A stretch of DNA of 19,159 bases from Oscillospiraceae bacterium. GTDB lineage: Bacteria > Bacillota > Clostridia > Saccharofermentanales > Saccharofermentanaceae. The notes beneath the pieces were generated by a model. The model was not told where the DNA came from. It ran no database searches and saw only the letters and a list, made by a program, of their open reading frames with translations. A program made the translations under genes and the position numbers. Where the stretch lies: assembly GCA_902767145.1 (NCBI GenBank), contig CACXGG010000029.1:1-19159 (forward strand). The letters run 5' to 3'. Shown in pieces: positions 1 to 8,256 of the stretch (within the stretch, counting starts at the first letter, position 1; the number at the start of each line of letters is the position of its first letter).

Positions 1-2049
1 GCCCATGGAGATATCATCTGAGGCACCGATCCTGGTGAAGATCTGGTCAACAAGACCGATATGTGCCTTTGTGGCAGGAACAAAAGATCCTATCTGTGCC
101 ATGAGCACGATGATGGCCACCTGTCTCATATATGTGGATTTACCGGCCATATTTGGACCCGTAAGGACCATAAGGCGGTTCTTTGTATCAAGGGTGGTAT
201 CGTTGGGGATGAACCTCTCATCCTTGTCGATCATCTTCTCTACTACAGGATGACGTCCGTTCTCTATCTCGATAACTTCGGAATCGTCCACTACGGGGCG
301 TACATAGCCCTCTTCGGAAGCAAGCTCCGCCAGGGATGTGATGACATCGAGAAGAGCGACTGCCCTGGCAGATCCGAAGAGCCTGTCAGCGCACTCGTTC
401 ACCTTGTTCCTTATCATCACGAAAAGCTCATACTCCAGGGTGACCCTTCTGCTCTGGGCACCAAGGATCTTATCCTCCAGCTCCTTGAGCTCGGGACTTA
501 TATATCTCTCGTTATTGGCCAGTGTCTGCTTCCTGGTATACTCGGGAGGCAGTTCTGTGGTGGCACTTCTGGGGACATCGACATAGTAACCGAAGACCCT
601 GTTATATCCGATCTTCAGGTTCTTTATGCCTGTTCTCTCCTTCTCCCTGGCCTCCAGGGACATTATGTATTCCTTGGCATTTGTGGCGATCTCACGAAGC
701 TCGTCGCATTCCTTGGAATAACCCTTCTTGATGATGTCTCCATCTTTTATGGTCACCGGAGGATCTTCGTTTATGGAGGCCTCCAGAAGATCCCTTATAT
801 CCTCCAGGGGATCGAGAAGGGACTTTATCTCACGGAATGTACCCTTGCTGAAATTCTCCAGTACCTTTACAAGGAAAGGAAGCTTTGCCAGGGAGTTCTT
901 AAGGGAAAGGAGTTCTCTTGCATTTACGCTTCCCAGGGAGACCTTTGCAGAAAGCCTCTCTATATCGTAAAGACCTGTAAGTCCCTCCATTACTTCCTGT
1001 CTGTTTATGTATTTACCAAGGGCCTCCTCCACGGCATCGAGCCTGCTGTTTATGGTGGACGTCATGATAAGGGGTTCCTCCACCCACTTTCGAAGGAGCC
1101 TTCCGCCCATTGCAGTCTTTGTCCTGTCTATGGCCCAGATAAGAGATCCTCTCTTAGAGCCTGACCTTATGGTGGATGTAAGTTCCAGATTGACCCTGGT
1201 GGTGAGATCCAGTTCCATGGTCTCCGTCATCTTAAAACACCTTATATCCTTTAGGTGGGTGACCTTGCCGGTCTGGGTCTCCTCTGCATATTTAAGAAGT
1301 GCATTTACGGCACAGAGCATAAGTTCGCAGTCTGTAAACTTATCTTTTCCCAGAAGGTTTATGGACTTATCCTTCTTCAGGTCTCCGGATACAAAATCCC
1401 TGTCAGGCCTTCCGGTGAAAGATGTGGGGAATCCCTTGAGGATGGTCTTATATTCGATCCTGTCCGTAAAATCAGGATTATGGATTATCTCGGACGGTCT
1501 GTACTTACCTATGAGATTTATCAGGTGCTCGGAATTGTCGGAAGCTATGAGCTGTGTAGCTTCAAAATCCCCGGTCATGATATCAGCCACTGCGACACCG
1601 AACTGGGCTCCTACGCACATGATGCTCATGAGGAAATTATTCTTTCTGTCGTCAAGGCCTGTAGTATCTGTCATGGTACCGGGAGTCAGCACCTTGATGA
1701 TGCCCCTCTTTACAAGGCCTTTGGCAAGGGCGGGATCTTCCAGCTGCTCACAGATAGCCACTTTATGTCCCATGGAGACAAGGCGGTTTGCATAGCTCTG
1801 GAAAGCGTGGAAAGGGACTCCGCACATGGGAGCTCTCAGGTTGCTGCCGCAGTCCCTGGCAGTCAGGGTAAGTTCCAGTGTCTTTGATACGTAAAGGGCA
1901 TCATCGAAAAACATCTCATAGAAGTCGCCAAGCCTGTAAAAGAGGATGGTATCTCCAAGCTTCTCCTTCATCTCGGCATACTGCTTCATCATGGGAGAGA
2001 GCTGCTCCTTATCCATATCAGAAAGACGCAGGGGTTTATTCTCTGTCAT
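1..2049 (-). CDS. mutS: DNA mismatch repair protein MutS (3' end outside the window)
   Basis: Mismatch-recognition ATPase of methyl-independent DNA mismatch repair; it binds mispairs and recruits MutL. The frame is open from the ATG at 2049 to the window edge, 683 codons, with no stop. The N-terminal mismatch-binding domain carries FYRLGDFYEMFFDDA (about residues 36-50), where the Phe and Glu of the F-x-E motif contact the mispair. The Walker A motif GPNMAGKST is at residues 631-639, and the last visible residues, RIGASDDISMG, match the conserved MutS ATPase segment. About 190 residues (Walker B, helix-turn-helix, C-terminus) should lie beyond position 1. The start overlaps the miaB stop in an ATGA, with GGAGGG just upstream inside miaB, so translation is probably coupled. 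A miaB-mutS order is common in Firmicutes. The gene looks intact as far as it can be seen. Confidence 0.97.
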   Translation of the reverse strand, partial: MTENKPLRLSDMDKEQLSPMMKQYAEMKEKLGDTILFYRLGDFYEMFFDDALYVSKTLELTLTARDCGSNLRAPMCGVPFHAFQSYANRLVSMGHKVAICEQLEDPALAKGLVKRGIIKVLTPGTMTDTTGLDDRKNNFLMSIMCVGAQFGVAVADIMTGDFEATQLIASDNSEHLINLIGKYRPSEIIHNPDFTDRIEYKTILKGFPTSFTGRPDRDFVSGDLKKDKSINLLGKDKFTDCELMLCAVNALLKYAEETQTGKVTHLKDIRCFKMTETMELDLTTRVNLELTSTIRSGSKRGSLIWAIDRTKTAMGGRLLRKWVEEPLIMTSTINSRLDAVEEALGKYINRQEVMEGLTGLYDIERLSAKVSLGSVNARELLSLKNSLAKLPFLVKVLENFSKGTFREIKSLLDPLEDIRDLLEASINEDPPVTIKDGDIIKKGYSKECDELREIATNAKEYIMSLEAREKERTGIKNLKIGYNRVFGYYVDVPRSATTELPPEYTRKQTLANNERYISPELKELEDKILGAQSRRVTLEYELFVMIRNKVNECADRLFGSARAVALLDVITSLAELASEEGYVRPVVDDSEVIEIENGRHPVVEKMIDKDERFIPNDTTLDTKNRLMVLTGPNMAGKSTYMRQVAIIVLMAQIGSFVPATKAHIGLVDQIFTRIGASDDISMG

Positions 2050-3488
2050 AGAAAGCCCTCCAGTTCTCCGTCCACGGAATAAGGTCTTGCGGAAGTAAAC
2101 TTAACATCTGCAAGTCTTCCCTCCAGATCGCCCTCATAGCTTATGCCTTCGGGGATAGTAAAGTTTATGAGATGGTTGGACATGGTCCTTCCGGTAAAGA
2201 TATTATCTGCGGTGGAACTGATGCCCTCTATGAGCACCTCTTCAGTCTTTCCAACCTTGGAGAGATTAGACTTATATGTAAGATCGTTCTGGATGGCAAG
2301 GAGCCTTTGAAACCTTTCTGTTACCACATCAGATGGGATCTGGTCAGGCATGGATGCCGCTTTTGTCCCGGGCCTGATGGAATACTGGAAGGTAAAGGCA
2401 AAATCAAAAGCCGCTCTTCTTACCACATCGAGAGTACCTTCGAAATCCTCATCAGTCTCACCGGGGAAACCCACGATGATATCAGTTGATAAGGATCCTT
2501 CGGGGACGGCCTTTCTGAACCTTTCCACGATACCCATATACTTTTCGATGGTATATGGCCTGTTCATCATCTTAAGGAGCCTGTCGGATCCGCTCTGGAC
2601 CGGCAGATGAAGATGTGTCTCAATATTTTTATGTGAAGCCATGATATCGATGACTTCATCAGAGATATCCTTGGGATGGGATGACATGAACCTGATCCTG
2701 TCGATGCCGTCCACTTCAGCGGATGCCTTCAGAAGCTCCGGGAAAGTGCTTCCGTCTTCGCTCTTATAGGAATTTACATTCTGGCCCAGGAGCATAACCT
2801 CCCTGTAGCCCTGCTGTCCCAGTGCCTTGAGTTCCTCGATGACGGAGTTCATGTCGCGGGATCTCTCCCTGCCTCTGGTATAGGGAACGATACAGAAGGA
2901 ACAGAAGTTATTGCATCCGTACATGATGGGCACCAAAGCCCTGAACTTCCTTCTTCTTTCCACGGGAAGGATGGAATCGTCGGCAATATAGTCCTCAGAG
3001 CTTATATTGACCAGCTGCTTCTTTTTCCTCAAGCTGTCACGAAGGAGCACGGGAAACAGATGGATCTGCTGTGGATCGAATACGAGATCCACATAGGGGA
3101 AGCTCTTTTTGATCCTGTCCACGTTCTCCTTCACCTTCATCATGCATCCGCAGACGATGATGACCATATCCTTATTGTCCTTCTTGTCAGATTTGAAGAC
3201 TCCCAGGTTCCCGAAGAGCCTGTCCTCGGCATTCTCCCTGACGGCACATGTATTGAGCATAACGATATCGGGAGTTCCTTCCCCTGAAGCCTCTGTAAGC
3301 CCCATATCATTAAACATGCCGTACAGCTTTTCGCTGTCGGATTCGTTTAGCTGGCAGCCGTAGGTCCTTATGCTGAAAGTTACGGGCTTCCCCGTGGCGG
3401 CTCTCTTTGAAGAGAAATATTCCTTTAATTCCATGACTGCTTCCCTTACGGGACGCATATCATTATCTGTTACCTTGATTATCGACAT
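2046..3488 (-). CDS. miaB: tRNA-2-methylthio-N6-dimethylallyladenosine synthase MiaB
   Basis: Radical-SAM methylthiotransferase that adds the 2-methylthio group to i6A37 of tRNAs reading UNN codons. The protein has 480 residues, usual for the family. The N-terminal UPF0004 domain holds the auxiliary-cluster cysteines: C45 in RTYGCQLNESDS, C81 in NTCAVRENAEDR, and C115 in VCGCMMKV (C113 is also present). The radical-SAM motif CxxxCxxC is C192, C196 and C199 in YGCNNFCSFCIVPYTRGRER. The C-terminal 65 or so residues fit the TRAM RNA-binding domain. The start at 3488 is preceded by GAGG about 8 bases upstream. The gene is first of the miaB-mutS operon and overlaps mutS by 4 bases. The long R-G-R-E-R signature favours MiaB over the related MtaB and RimO. 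Confidence 0.97.
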   Translation of the reverse strand: MSIIKVTDNDMRPVREAVMELKEYFSSKRAATGKPVTFSIRTYGCQLNESDSEKLYGMFNDMGLTEASGEGTPDIVMLNTCAVRENAEDRLFGNLGVFKSDKKDNKDMVIIVCGCMMKVKENVDRIKKSFPYVDLVFDPQQIHLFPVLLRDSLRKKKQLVNISSEDYIADDSILPVERRRKFRALVPIMYGCNNFCSFCIVPYTRGRERSRDMNSVIEELKALGQQGYREVMLLGQNVNSYKSEDGSTFPELLKASAEVDGIDRIRFMSSHPKDISDEVIDIMASHKNIETHLHLPVQSGSDRLLKMMNRPYTIEKYMGIVERFRKAVPEGSLSTDIIVGFPGETDEDFEGTLDVVRRAAFDFAFTFQYSIRPGTKAASMPDQIPSDVVTERFQRLLAIQNDLTYKSNLSKVGKTEEVLIEGISSTADNIFTGRTMSNHLINFTIPEGISYEGDLEGRLADVKFTSARPYSVDGELEGFL

Positions 3489-3557
3489 TTATGTACCTCA
3501 AATTTTCCTACAGCATATTATACTAGAAAAACGATATTTTGTATTATAATAATATCC
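3489..3557. promoter_or_regulatory. Compact divergent promoter between miaB and the carboxypeptidase-like gene
   Basis: This 69-base AT-rich gap separates two divergent genes. On the minus strand a perfect TATAAT (3522-3517) lies 17 bases from a weak -35 AATACA (3545-3540); it would give miaB a leader of about 22 bases carrying GAGG. On the plus strand a perfect TATAAT (3545-3550) ends 7 bases before the ATG at 3558; no good -35 is visible. The plus -10 overlaps the minus -35, so the two promoters should interfere. A GATATT (3533-3538) / AATATC (3551-3556) inverted repeat brackets the plus -10 and could be an operator. Promoters are inferred from sequence only. Confidence 0.6.
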
Positions 3558-4991
3558 ATGAAAAAGAACTTGATCCGAATGCTCTCAAAGGCAGCTGCTT
3601 CTGCCCTGACAGCCGTTACTATATTAGCCTCCGCGGCAAGTATCCCCGTTTTCGCAGTAAACGAGGAATTTGACGACCCGGAGGACGATAAAGTCTCACA
3701 GAACGAGGTCTATGACGACCTTTTGAACGAGACTCCCCTTGATGCCCCCAACGTAACAGGTACTTCCTATATCCTTTTCGACACACAGTCGAACCAGGTC
3801 CTTATGGGAAGGAATATCCACCAGGCACTGGAGCCCGCCGGCGTCACAAAGCTCATGACCGTCCTCCTTGCCCTGGAAAACCTGGAACTTGACGATACGA
3901 TCACCGTCACGGCAGATATGTATATCACCATCCCTGAGGATTATGTCACCCTGGGAATTACCGAGGGCGAGGAAGTCACCGTACACGATATGGTCTACGC
4001 CGCCCTCCTTCAGTCCGCCAATGATGCATGTATGGCCCTGGCCATAAAGACATCAGGTGCCGAGATCCAGTTTGTCAGCGAGATGAATACCAGGGCCCAG
4101 GAGCTGGGATGCGACCCCTCCACCTGTCACTTCACCACCTGCTATGGAAACGGTGATATCACCAACACCTGTTCCGTGGAGGATATGGCCATCATCCTGA
4201 ACGAATGCCTGAAGCATGAGGAATTTACGGAATACTGCACGACTTTCCAGCACACCATGCCCCCTACGAATATCTATGGAGATACCAGGATCATCTCAAA
4301 TACCAACAGGTTCATCTCCACACAGGAATATTCCTATCCCAACTACACGGGAGGCCTTACGGGCTATTCCGAGACCGTTGGCTTTACCATGGCTTCCGCT
4401 GCCTCAAAGAACGGAAGGACCCTTATCGGAGTCATCTTCGGAGCCACCAGTTCCGAGAACAGGTATTCGGATATGATAAACCTATTCGAATACGGCTACT
4501 CGGGCTTTCAGACCATATCAATAGAATCATCGGAGTTCACTCCCCTTTATAACGAGACCATAAGCCAGATAGAAGGAACCCTTCTTAAGACCGATCTCGG
4601 CATCATAGATTCGGAGATGGAATTCTCTGACTACCTGACCACCACCTCCTACAGGGTGGCACTGGGAAGCTCAAACCTTATCGATCTTTCAGATCTCATC
4701 ATCGACTCCCAGGCAGATGACCAGAACTTCAATATCCCCATCTGCAAGGTCTATTCCGACGGCAAGAAATATATAGTCGGGAACTTAAGGCTCCATATAG
4801 GCATAAAGGATAAGGTCGTCGAGGTCAATCCCGAAAAGCACACTGTCTGGGCATCCCTTAAGAATATCCTTCTCACCATTATCGGTGTTACGGCGCTTAT
4901 CATAATCCTCATGGTGGCACTTCTTTACTACAGGAACAAAGCCAGGAAGAGGAGCGACGAGGAATACAGAAGCCGCTCAAAGGTGCTCTGA
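3558..4991 (+). CDS. Secreted membrane-anchored D,D-carboxypeptidase-like (PBP5/DacF family) protein, catalytic Ser and KTG Lys missing
   Basis: The 477-residue protein has the layout of a low-molecular-weight PBP: a signal peptide (about 1-33, ending PVFA), an S11-type peptidase domain (about 50-310), a C-terminal beta domain, and a transmembrane helix (about 433-457) followed by a basic tail. Family members trim the terminal D-Ala of peptidoglycan stem peptides using S-x-x-K, S-x-N and K-T-G motifs. Here the first reads G95-V-T-K98 within EPAGVTKLMT, so the nucleophilic serine is glycine while the lysine remains. The second, S153-A-N155, is intact. The third reads L267-T-G269 in GGLTGYSETVG, so its lysine is leucine. 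Flanking sequence aligns well, so this looks like true substitution in a full-length frame. It is probably a pseudoenzyme, perhaps binding peptidoglycan or regulating another enzyme. The ATG has no Shine-Dalgarno and sits 7 bases after a TATAAT. A GNAT gene follows 4 bases after the stop. Confidence 0.9.
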   Translation: MKKNLIRMLSKAAASALTAVTILASAASIPVFAVNEEFDDPEDDKVSQNEVYDDLLNETPLDAPNVTGTSYILFDTQSNQVLMGRNIHQALEPAGVTKLMTVLLALENLELDDTITVTADMYITIPEDYVTLGITEGEEVTVHDMVYAALLQSANDACMALAIKTSGAEIQFVSEMNTRAQELGCDPSTCHFTTCYGNGDITNTCSVEDMAIILNECLKHEEFTEYCTTFQHTMPPTNIYGDTRIISNTNRFISTQEYSYPNYTGGLTGYSETVGFTMASAASKNGRTLIGVIFGATSSENRYSDMINLFEYGYSGFQTISIESSEFTPLYNETISQIEGTLLKTDLGIIDSEMEFSDYLTTTSYRVALGSSNLIDLSDLIIDSQADDQNFNIPICKVYSDGKKYIVGNLRLHIGIKDKVVEVNPEKHTVWASLKNILLTIIGVTALIIILMVALLYYRNKARKRSDEEYRSRSKVL

Positions 4992-4995
4992 TACT

Positions 4996-5466
4996 ATGAC
5001 CATAAGGCACGCTGAAGAAAAGGATATCCCCGGGATCCTGGGCCTTCTGACCCAGGTCCTTACTGTCCATCATGAGATCCGCCCCGACCTCTTCAAGGGC
5101 AATACCACAAAGTATAACGAACGTGAACTCAGAGCTCTTCTCTCTTTAGAGGACAGGCCTGTTTTCGTATATGAAGATGACAGCGGAAAAGTAAGGGGTT
5201 ACGGTTTCTGTGTTATCCAGACCCACCCCGCCGACAATATCCTTACGGACATAAAGACTCTTTATATAGATGATCTCTGCGTAGATGAGTCCTTCAGGGG
5301 CACCGGCGTGGGAAAAGCCATCTATTCACATATCGTTGGATTTGCAAAGGAGATCGGCTGCCATAATATCACCCTCAATGTATGGGAGGGTAATGACAGG
5401 GCTAAGGCCTTTTACGATTCACTGGGATTTACACCCTATAAGTACGGTATGGAAGTCCTGTTATGA
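4996..5466 (+). CDS. GNAT-family N-acetyltransferase
   Basis: A 156-residue, single-domain Gcn5-related acetyltransferase that would transfer an acetyl group from acetyl-CoA to an amine; the substrate cannot be read from the sequence. The acetyl-CoA pyrophosphate-binding motif A is clear at about residues 92-110, LCVDESFRGTGVGKAIY, with the R-G-T-G-V-G-K loop. The C-terminal LNVWEGNDRAKAFYDSLGF is the usual motif B region, with the N-x-x-A-x-x-F-Y pattern typical of the RimI-like branch. The start follows the carboxypeptidase-like stop by 4 bases and a weak AAGGTG lies about 10 bases upstream, so the two genes are probably co-transcribed. Its stop overlaps the convergent gene by 6 bases, leaving no room for an intergenic terminator. 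Confidence 0.93.
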   Translation: MTIRHAEEKDIPGILGLLTQVLTVHHEIRPDLFKGNTTKYNERELRALLSLEDRPVFVYEDDSGKVRGYGFCVIQTHPADNILTDIKTLYIDDLCVDESFRGTGVGKAIYSHIVGFAKEIGCHNITLNVWEGNDRAKAFYDSLGFTPYKYGMEVLL

Positions 5467-7830
5467 CGCTTCTTCTATGATAAGATCGTCCACGTAGAGA
5501 GCCAGGGTCCTTCCATCGTCTTCATTTGTTCCAATAGCCGCAGGAGATGTGGCATCAGGAAGATTAAACCTCAGCTCCACCCTTCCGTTTTCAGGTACCT
5601 CAAAGGAGAATATGAACTCATCCTCTTCATCTGTCAGCACCATCTCTTCATTTACGACGCCGTTGACCTTGAGTATGACTGTCTGCTCATCACCCAGGAC
5701 CTTATCAGTATCGAGGTTACCGTTAAGCACTGTGCCCGGTCCATATTTCTCTGTATCTATAAAGATGGTGAGCTTAAACTCAGTACCTGAAGTCCAGGCA
5801 TTGCCATCCTCCACATAGACAGCGGTATCCAGGAAATCTCCGGAATTCCTGTCAGGACCCGCAAAGGAGATATATTCCCCTACATCATAGAAGATCACGG
5901 GGCCAAGGTACATGAACCTGAAGCTCTCCTTATCCGTATCAAGGCTGCTGTCGCTTCCGTCAAACTGGGAAGATCTGAACTCCACGAAAAGGATATCATC
6001 ATCAGGGATAACATCAGGACTTATAAGGAACCTGTTCTTCTTGTCATATCTCATATCATCCTCGGTGATGGTCATAACGCTCTCACCGTTTATGATGATC
6101 TCAGTATTAAAGTCAGTTTCAGAGTTGTTATATACCCTTCTTGAAGGCTCTATCACAAGTTCGAGGCCGTATCTTCTTATGGAGTCACTGTTATTAACGG
6201 CCATGAAAGCCTGGGGCCTGAGCCAGCAGTAGCTTTCCGAATCTTTATACATTCCCGCGCCCTGAGGGACATCGTTGCTTTCTCTGTAGTAATCAACGGA
6301 ATCAGATATGGAATAGAGCCTGTAGCCCTTCTCAAGGTCTATATACCAGATCGTATCCTTAAGATATTCCTTAAGATCAAGATCTTTTACATCAATGGGA
6401 TTCAGATCATCATCCACGATAAGCCAGGAACCGTCCTTTAGTTTAGACAGAGCCTCTTTACTGACGATGATCTTTCTTGAATAACCTTCGCTGTCATAGA
6501 AGGATACGGGATCCTCACTGTAGTAGATCTCGTGCTCACAGCATCTTGAGTAAAAGATACCCACGGGAGGATCATAGACAGAAGGACATGTGGAAAGGAT
6601 AAGCTTAGCCACCGGTGAAAAGTCGTTCTGTCCGTAAACAAAAGGTCCCCACAGGAAAAGCGCCATGACAGCAGCCGTGAAAACAGAGCTTCCGGCGGCC
6701 AATATATGGAAGAGCTTATGGTTCCTGAAAGCGAAGTCGAAGTTAAGTACGAAATAGAAGAATATAACGGGATATATCCAGACACAGTATCTCATGATAC
6801 CGTTCATGCCGCAGTTGATCTGTCTTTCAAAGGAAACGATAAAGAGCATGCCTGCAATTGCAAGAGTATAAAGCATGGTCTTTCTCAGATTTACCTTCAT
6901 CACAAGGGATGCGATGGCTATAACAGCAAAACCGATGACCATAACAGGAACATAGATGATAAGTCCGATGTTGGGGTCTACGATAAAAGCAGCGGCCTTT
7001 CTCAGAAGATCTGTGGTGTCAGTGACCTTGTCTGCGATAACGCTTATGGTACCGAAGTGGATGAGGTTCATGGCCATGGGGACAAAGGCCGGAAGATAGA
7101 AAAGACCGTAAGGTAAGATCTTCCTGCAAAGGTAAGGAACCTTCTTCTTTTCGCCCTTGGACGCGATAAATACCTCTATTATGTAGTCGATACCGATCAT
7201 CATGCCAAGGGGCAGGATGCCCAGGTTCTGAATGGCAGCGATGGAGACCATAAGGATGGAGATACCCCATTTCTTATTGTGCCAGAACACAAGTCCCATG
7301 ACTGCAAAGGCAAAGATATAGACCTCGGTGTGCACCCAGGAGATATATAGGAAAGCCGGGCTCAAGAGTACCAGGAGCACCAGGCACAGCTTTTTGATAT
7401 CATCCGTCTTAAGAAATATCCAGGTCACAGAAGCAGCCGCGATCATAAGGATCAGGTTAAAGATGAAAAATGAATAAGTGGGATCATAGCCCAGCTTAAA
7501 AAGGAGCATCCTCAGGGGCAGGACAAGGACCGAATAGAAACCGAAGTGGTTGCAGTAGGCCTTTCCGTCCTTATCAAGCGTGAGATCGGAATACTTATCA
7601 TAGGCTCTTCCGTCATCAAAGACCTTTGCAGTATCCTCCACATCCTGCTCCGTTACTTCAAAGGATAAGTGGTTTCTGAAGGAAGTTGTCTGGTACATAT
7701 ACTCATAACCGTCACCGTAAACAGATGCAGGCAGGGTGCTTATATAAAAGCATCCGGCTATAAGATAGACGGCTATTATGATCCAGGATACAAGTGCGAT
7801 CCTTGAGATACCCGCTTTCTTCTTATCCAT
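5461..7830 (-). CDS. Large polytopic membrane protein, probable GT-C-type glycosyltransferase with an extracytoplasmic beta-rich domain
   Basis: The 789-residue protein starts with a cytoplasmic stub and a transmembrane helix (about 11-30), then a long first outer loop containing YGDGYEYMYQ (D40). That is the position where GT-C glycosyltransferases carry the acidic residue that binds the polyprenyl-phosphate sugar donor. About ten further hydrophobic segments follow up to residue 400. The remaining 390 residues are hydrophilic and beta-rich and should lie outside; two stretches (about 540-640 and 680-789) look like beta-sandwich carbohydrate-binding domains, although I recognise no named family. 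It abuts the GtrA-family gene directly (TAAATG, GAAGGG just upstream) and is last in the leuA-glf-gtrA chain. That context favours transfer of a sugar to a surface glycan. A non-catalytic membrane protein is possible. Confidence is high for the gene and moderate for the function. Confidence 0.75.
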   Translation of the reverse strand: MDKKKAGISRIALVSWIIIAVYLIAGCFYISTLPASVYGDGYEYMYQTTSFRNHLSFEVTEQDVEDTAKVFDDGRAYDKYSDLTLDKDGKAYCNHFGFYSVLVLPLRMLLFKLGYDPTYSFFIFNLILMIAAASVTWIFLKTDDIKKLCLVLLVLLSPAFLYISWVHTEVYIFAFAVMGLVFWHNKKWGISILMVSIAAIQNLGILPLGMMIGIDYIIEVFIASKGEKKKVPYLCRKILPYGLFYLPAFVPMAMNLIHFGTISVIADKVTDTTDLLRKAAAFIVDPNIGLIIYVPVMVIGFAVIAIASLVMKVNLRKTMLYTLAIAGMLFIVSFERQINCGMNGIMRYCVWIYPVIFFYFVLNFDFAFRNHKLFHILAAGSSVFTAAVMALFLWGPFVYGQNDFSPVAKLILSTCPSVYDPPVGIFYSRCCEHEIYYSEDPVSFYDSEGYSRKIIVSKEALSKLKDGSWLIVDDDLNPIDVKDLDLKEYLKDTIWYIDLEKGYRLYSISDSVDYYRESNDVPQGAGMYKDSESYCWLRPQAFMAVNNSDSIRRYGLELVIEPSRRVYNNSETDFNTEIIINGESVMTITEDDMRYDKKNRFLISPDVIPDDDILFVEFRSSQFDGSDSSLDTDKESFRFMYLGPVIFYDVGEYISFAGPDRNSGDFLDTAVYVEDGNAWTSGTEFKLTIFIDTEKYGPGTVLNGNLDTDKVLGDEQTVILKVNGVVNEEMVLTDEEDEFIFSFEVPENGRVELRFNLPDATSPAAIGTNEDDGRTLALYVDDLIIEEAS

Positions 7831-8256
7831 TTACCCTTCCTTTTTCTTAGTAAAGATTATGAGCTTGCTGGCCACATAGTTTAATACGATGACCATGACA
7901 TTTGCAATGACCTTTATGATCAGATCGTTAAATCCGAGGATATCGATGAATATCCACATAAAGAGCGTCTCTGCTCCCAATGTGGCAAGACGGCAGGCGA
8001 AAAAGGATATAACTTCCCTTACGATGCCCTTACTGTCTTTGACGGTGCTCTCAAATACCCACTTCCTGTTGGTGAGATAAGCAAAGGTACAGCTTATTAC
8101 CCAGGCAATGATATTGGAAGGTACGGTCCCAAGGCCCACCGGATGGGCAAACACCCAGAAGGAAATGATATTAACGACAGTGGTGAGAACGCCGAAGATA
8201 AGATACATGACGACGCTTCTGTAACTGGTGAGAAGTCCCTTTATCTTTTCGATCAT
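7831..8256 (-). CDS. GtrA-family membrane protein
   Basis: A small GtrA/DPMS-type membrane protein of 141 residues from the chosen start, with four hydrophobic helices and a positively charged C-terminus, the normal size and topology of the family. The central segment NRKWVFES matches the family signature (N-R-x-W-x-F). GtrA proteins are thought to translocate undecaprenyl-phosphate sugars or assist glycosyltransferases in O-antigen glucosylation and cell-wall glycan assembly. An ATG at 8274 gives 6 more residues but has no ribosome binding site. The ATG at 8256 has AAGG 8 bases upstream and forms an ATGA overlap with the glf stop, so I prefer it. It sits between glf and the GT-C-like gene, consistent with a role in an extracytoplasmic glycosylation module. 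Confidence 0.92.
   Translation of the reverse strand: MIEKIKGLLTSYRSVVMYLIFGVLTTVVNIISFWVFAHPVGLGTVPSNIIAWVISCTFAYLTNRKWVFESTVKDSKGIVREVISFFACRLATLGAETLFMWIFIDILGFNDLIIKVIANVMVIVLNYVASKLIIFTKKKEG

Noticed and set aside
61..1164. A 367-codon open frame on the plus strand opposite mutS
   Set aside because: It lies entirely antisense to a clear, conserved mutS frame and its translation resembles no family; it is a codon-bias shadow.
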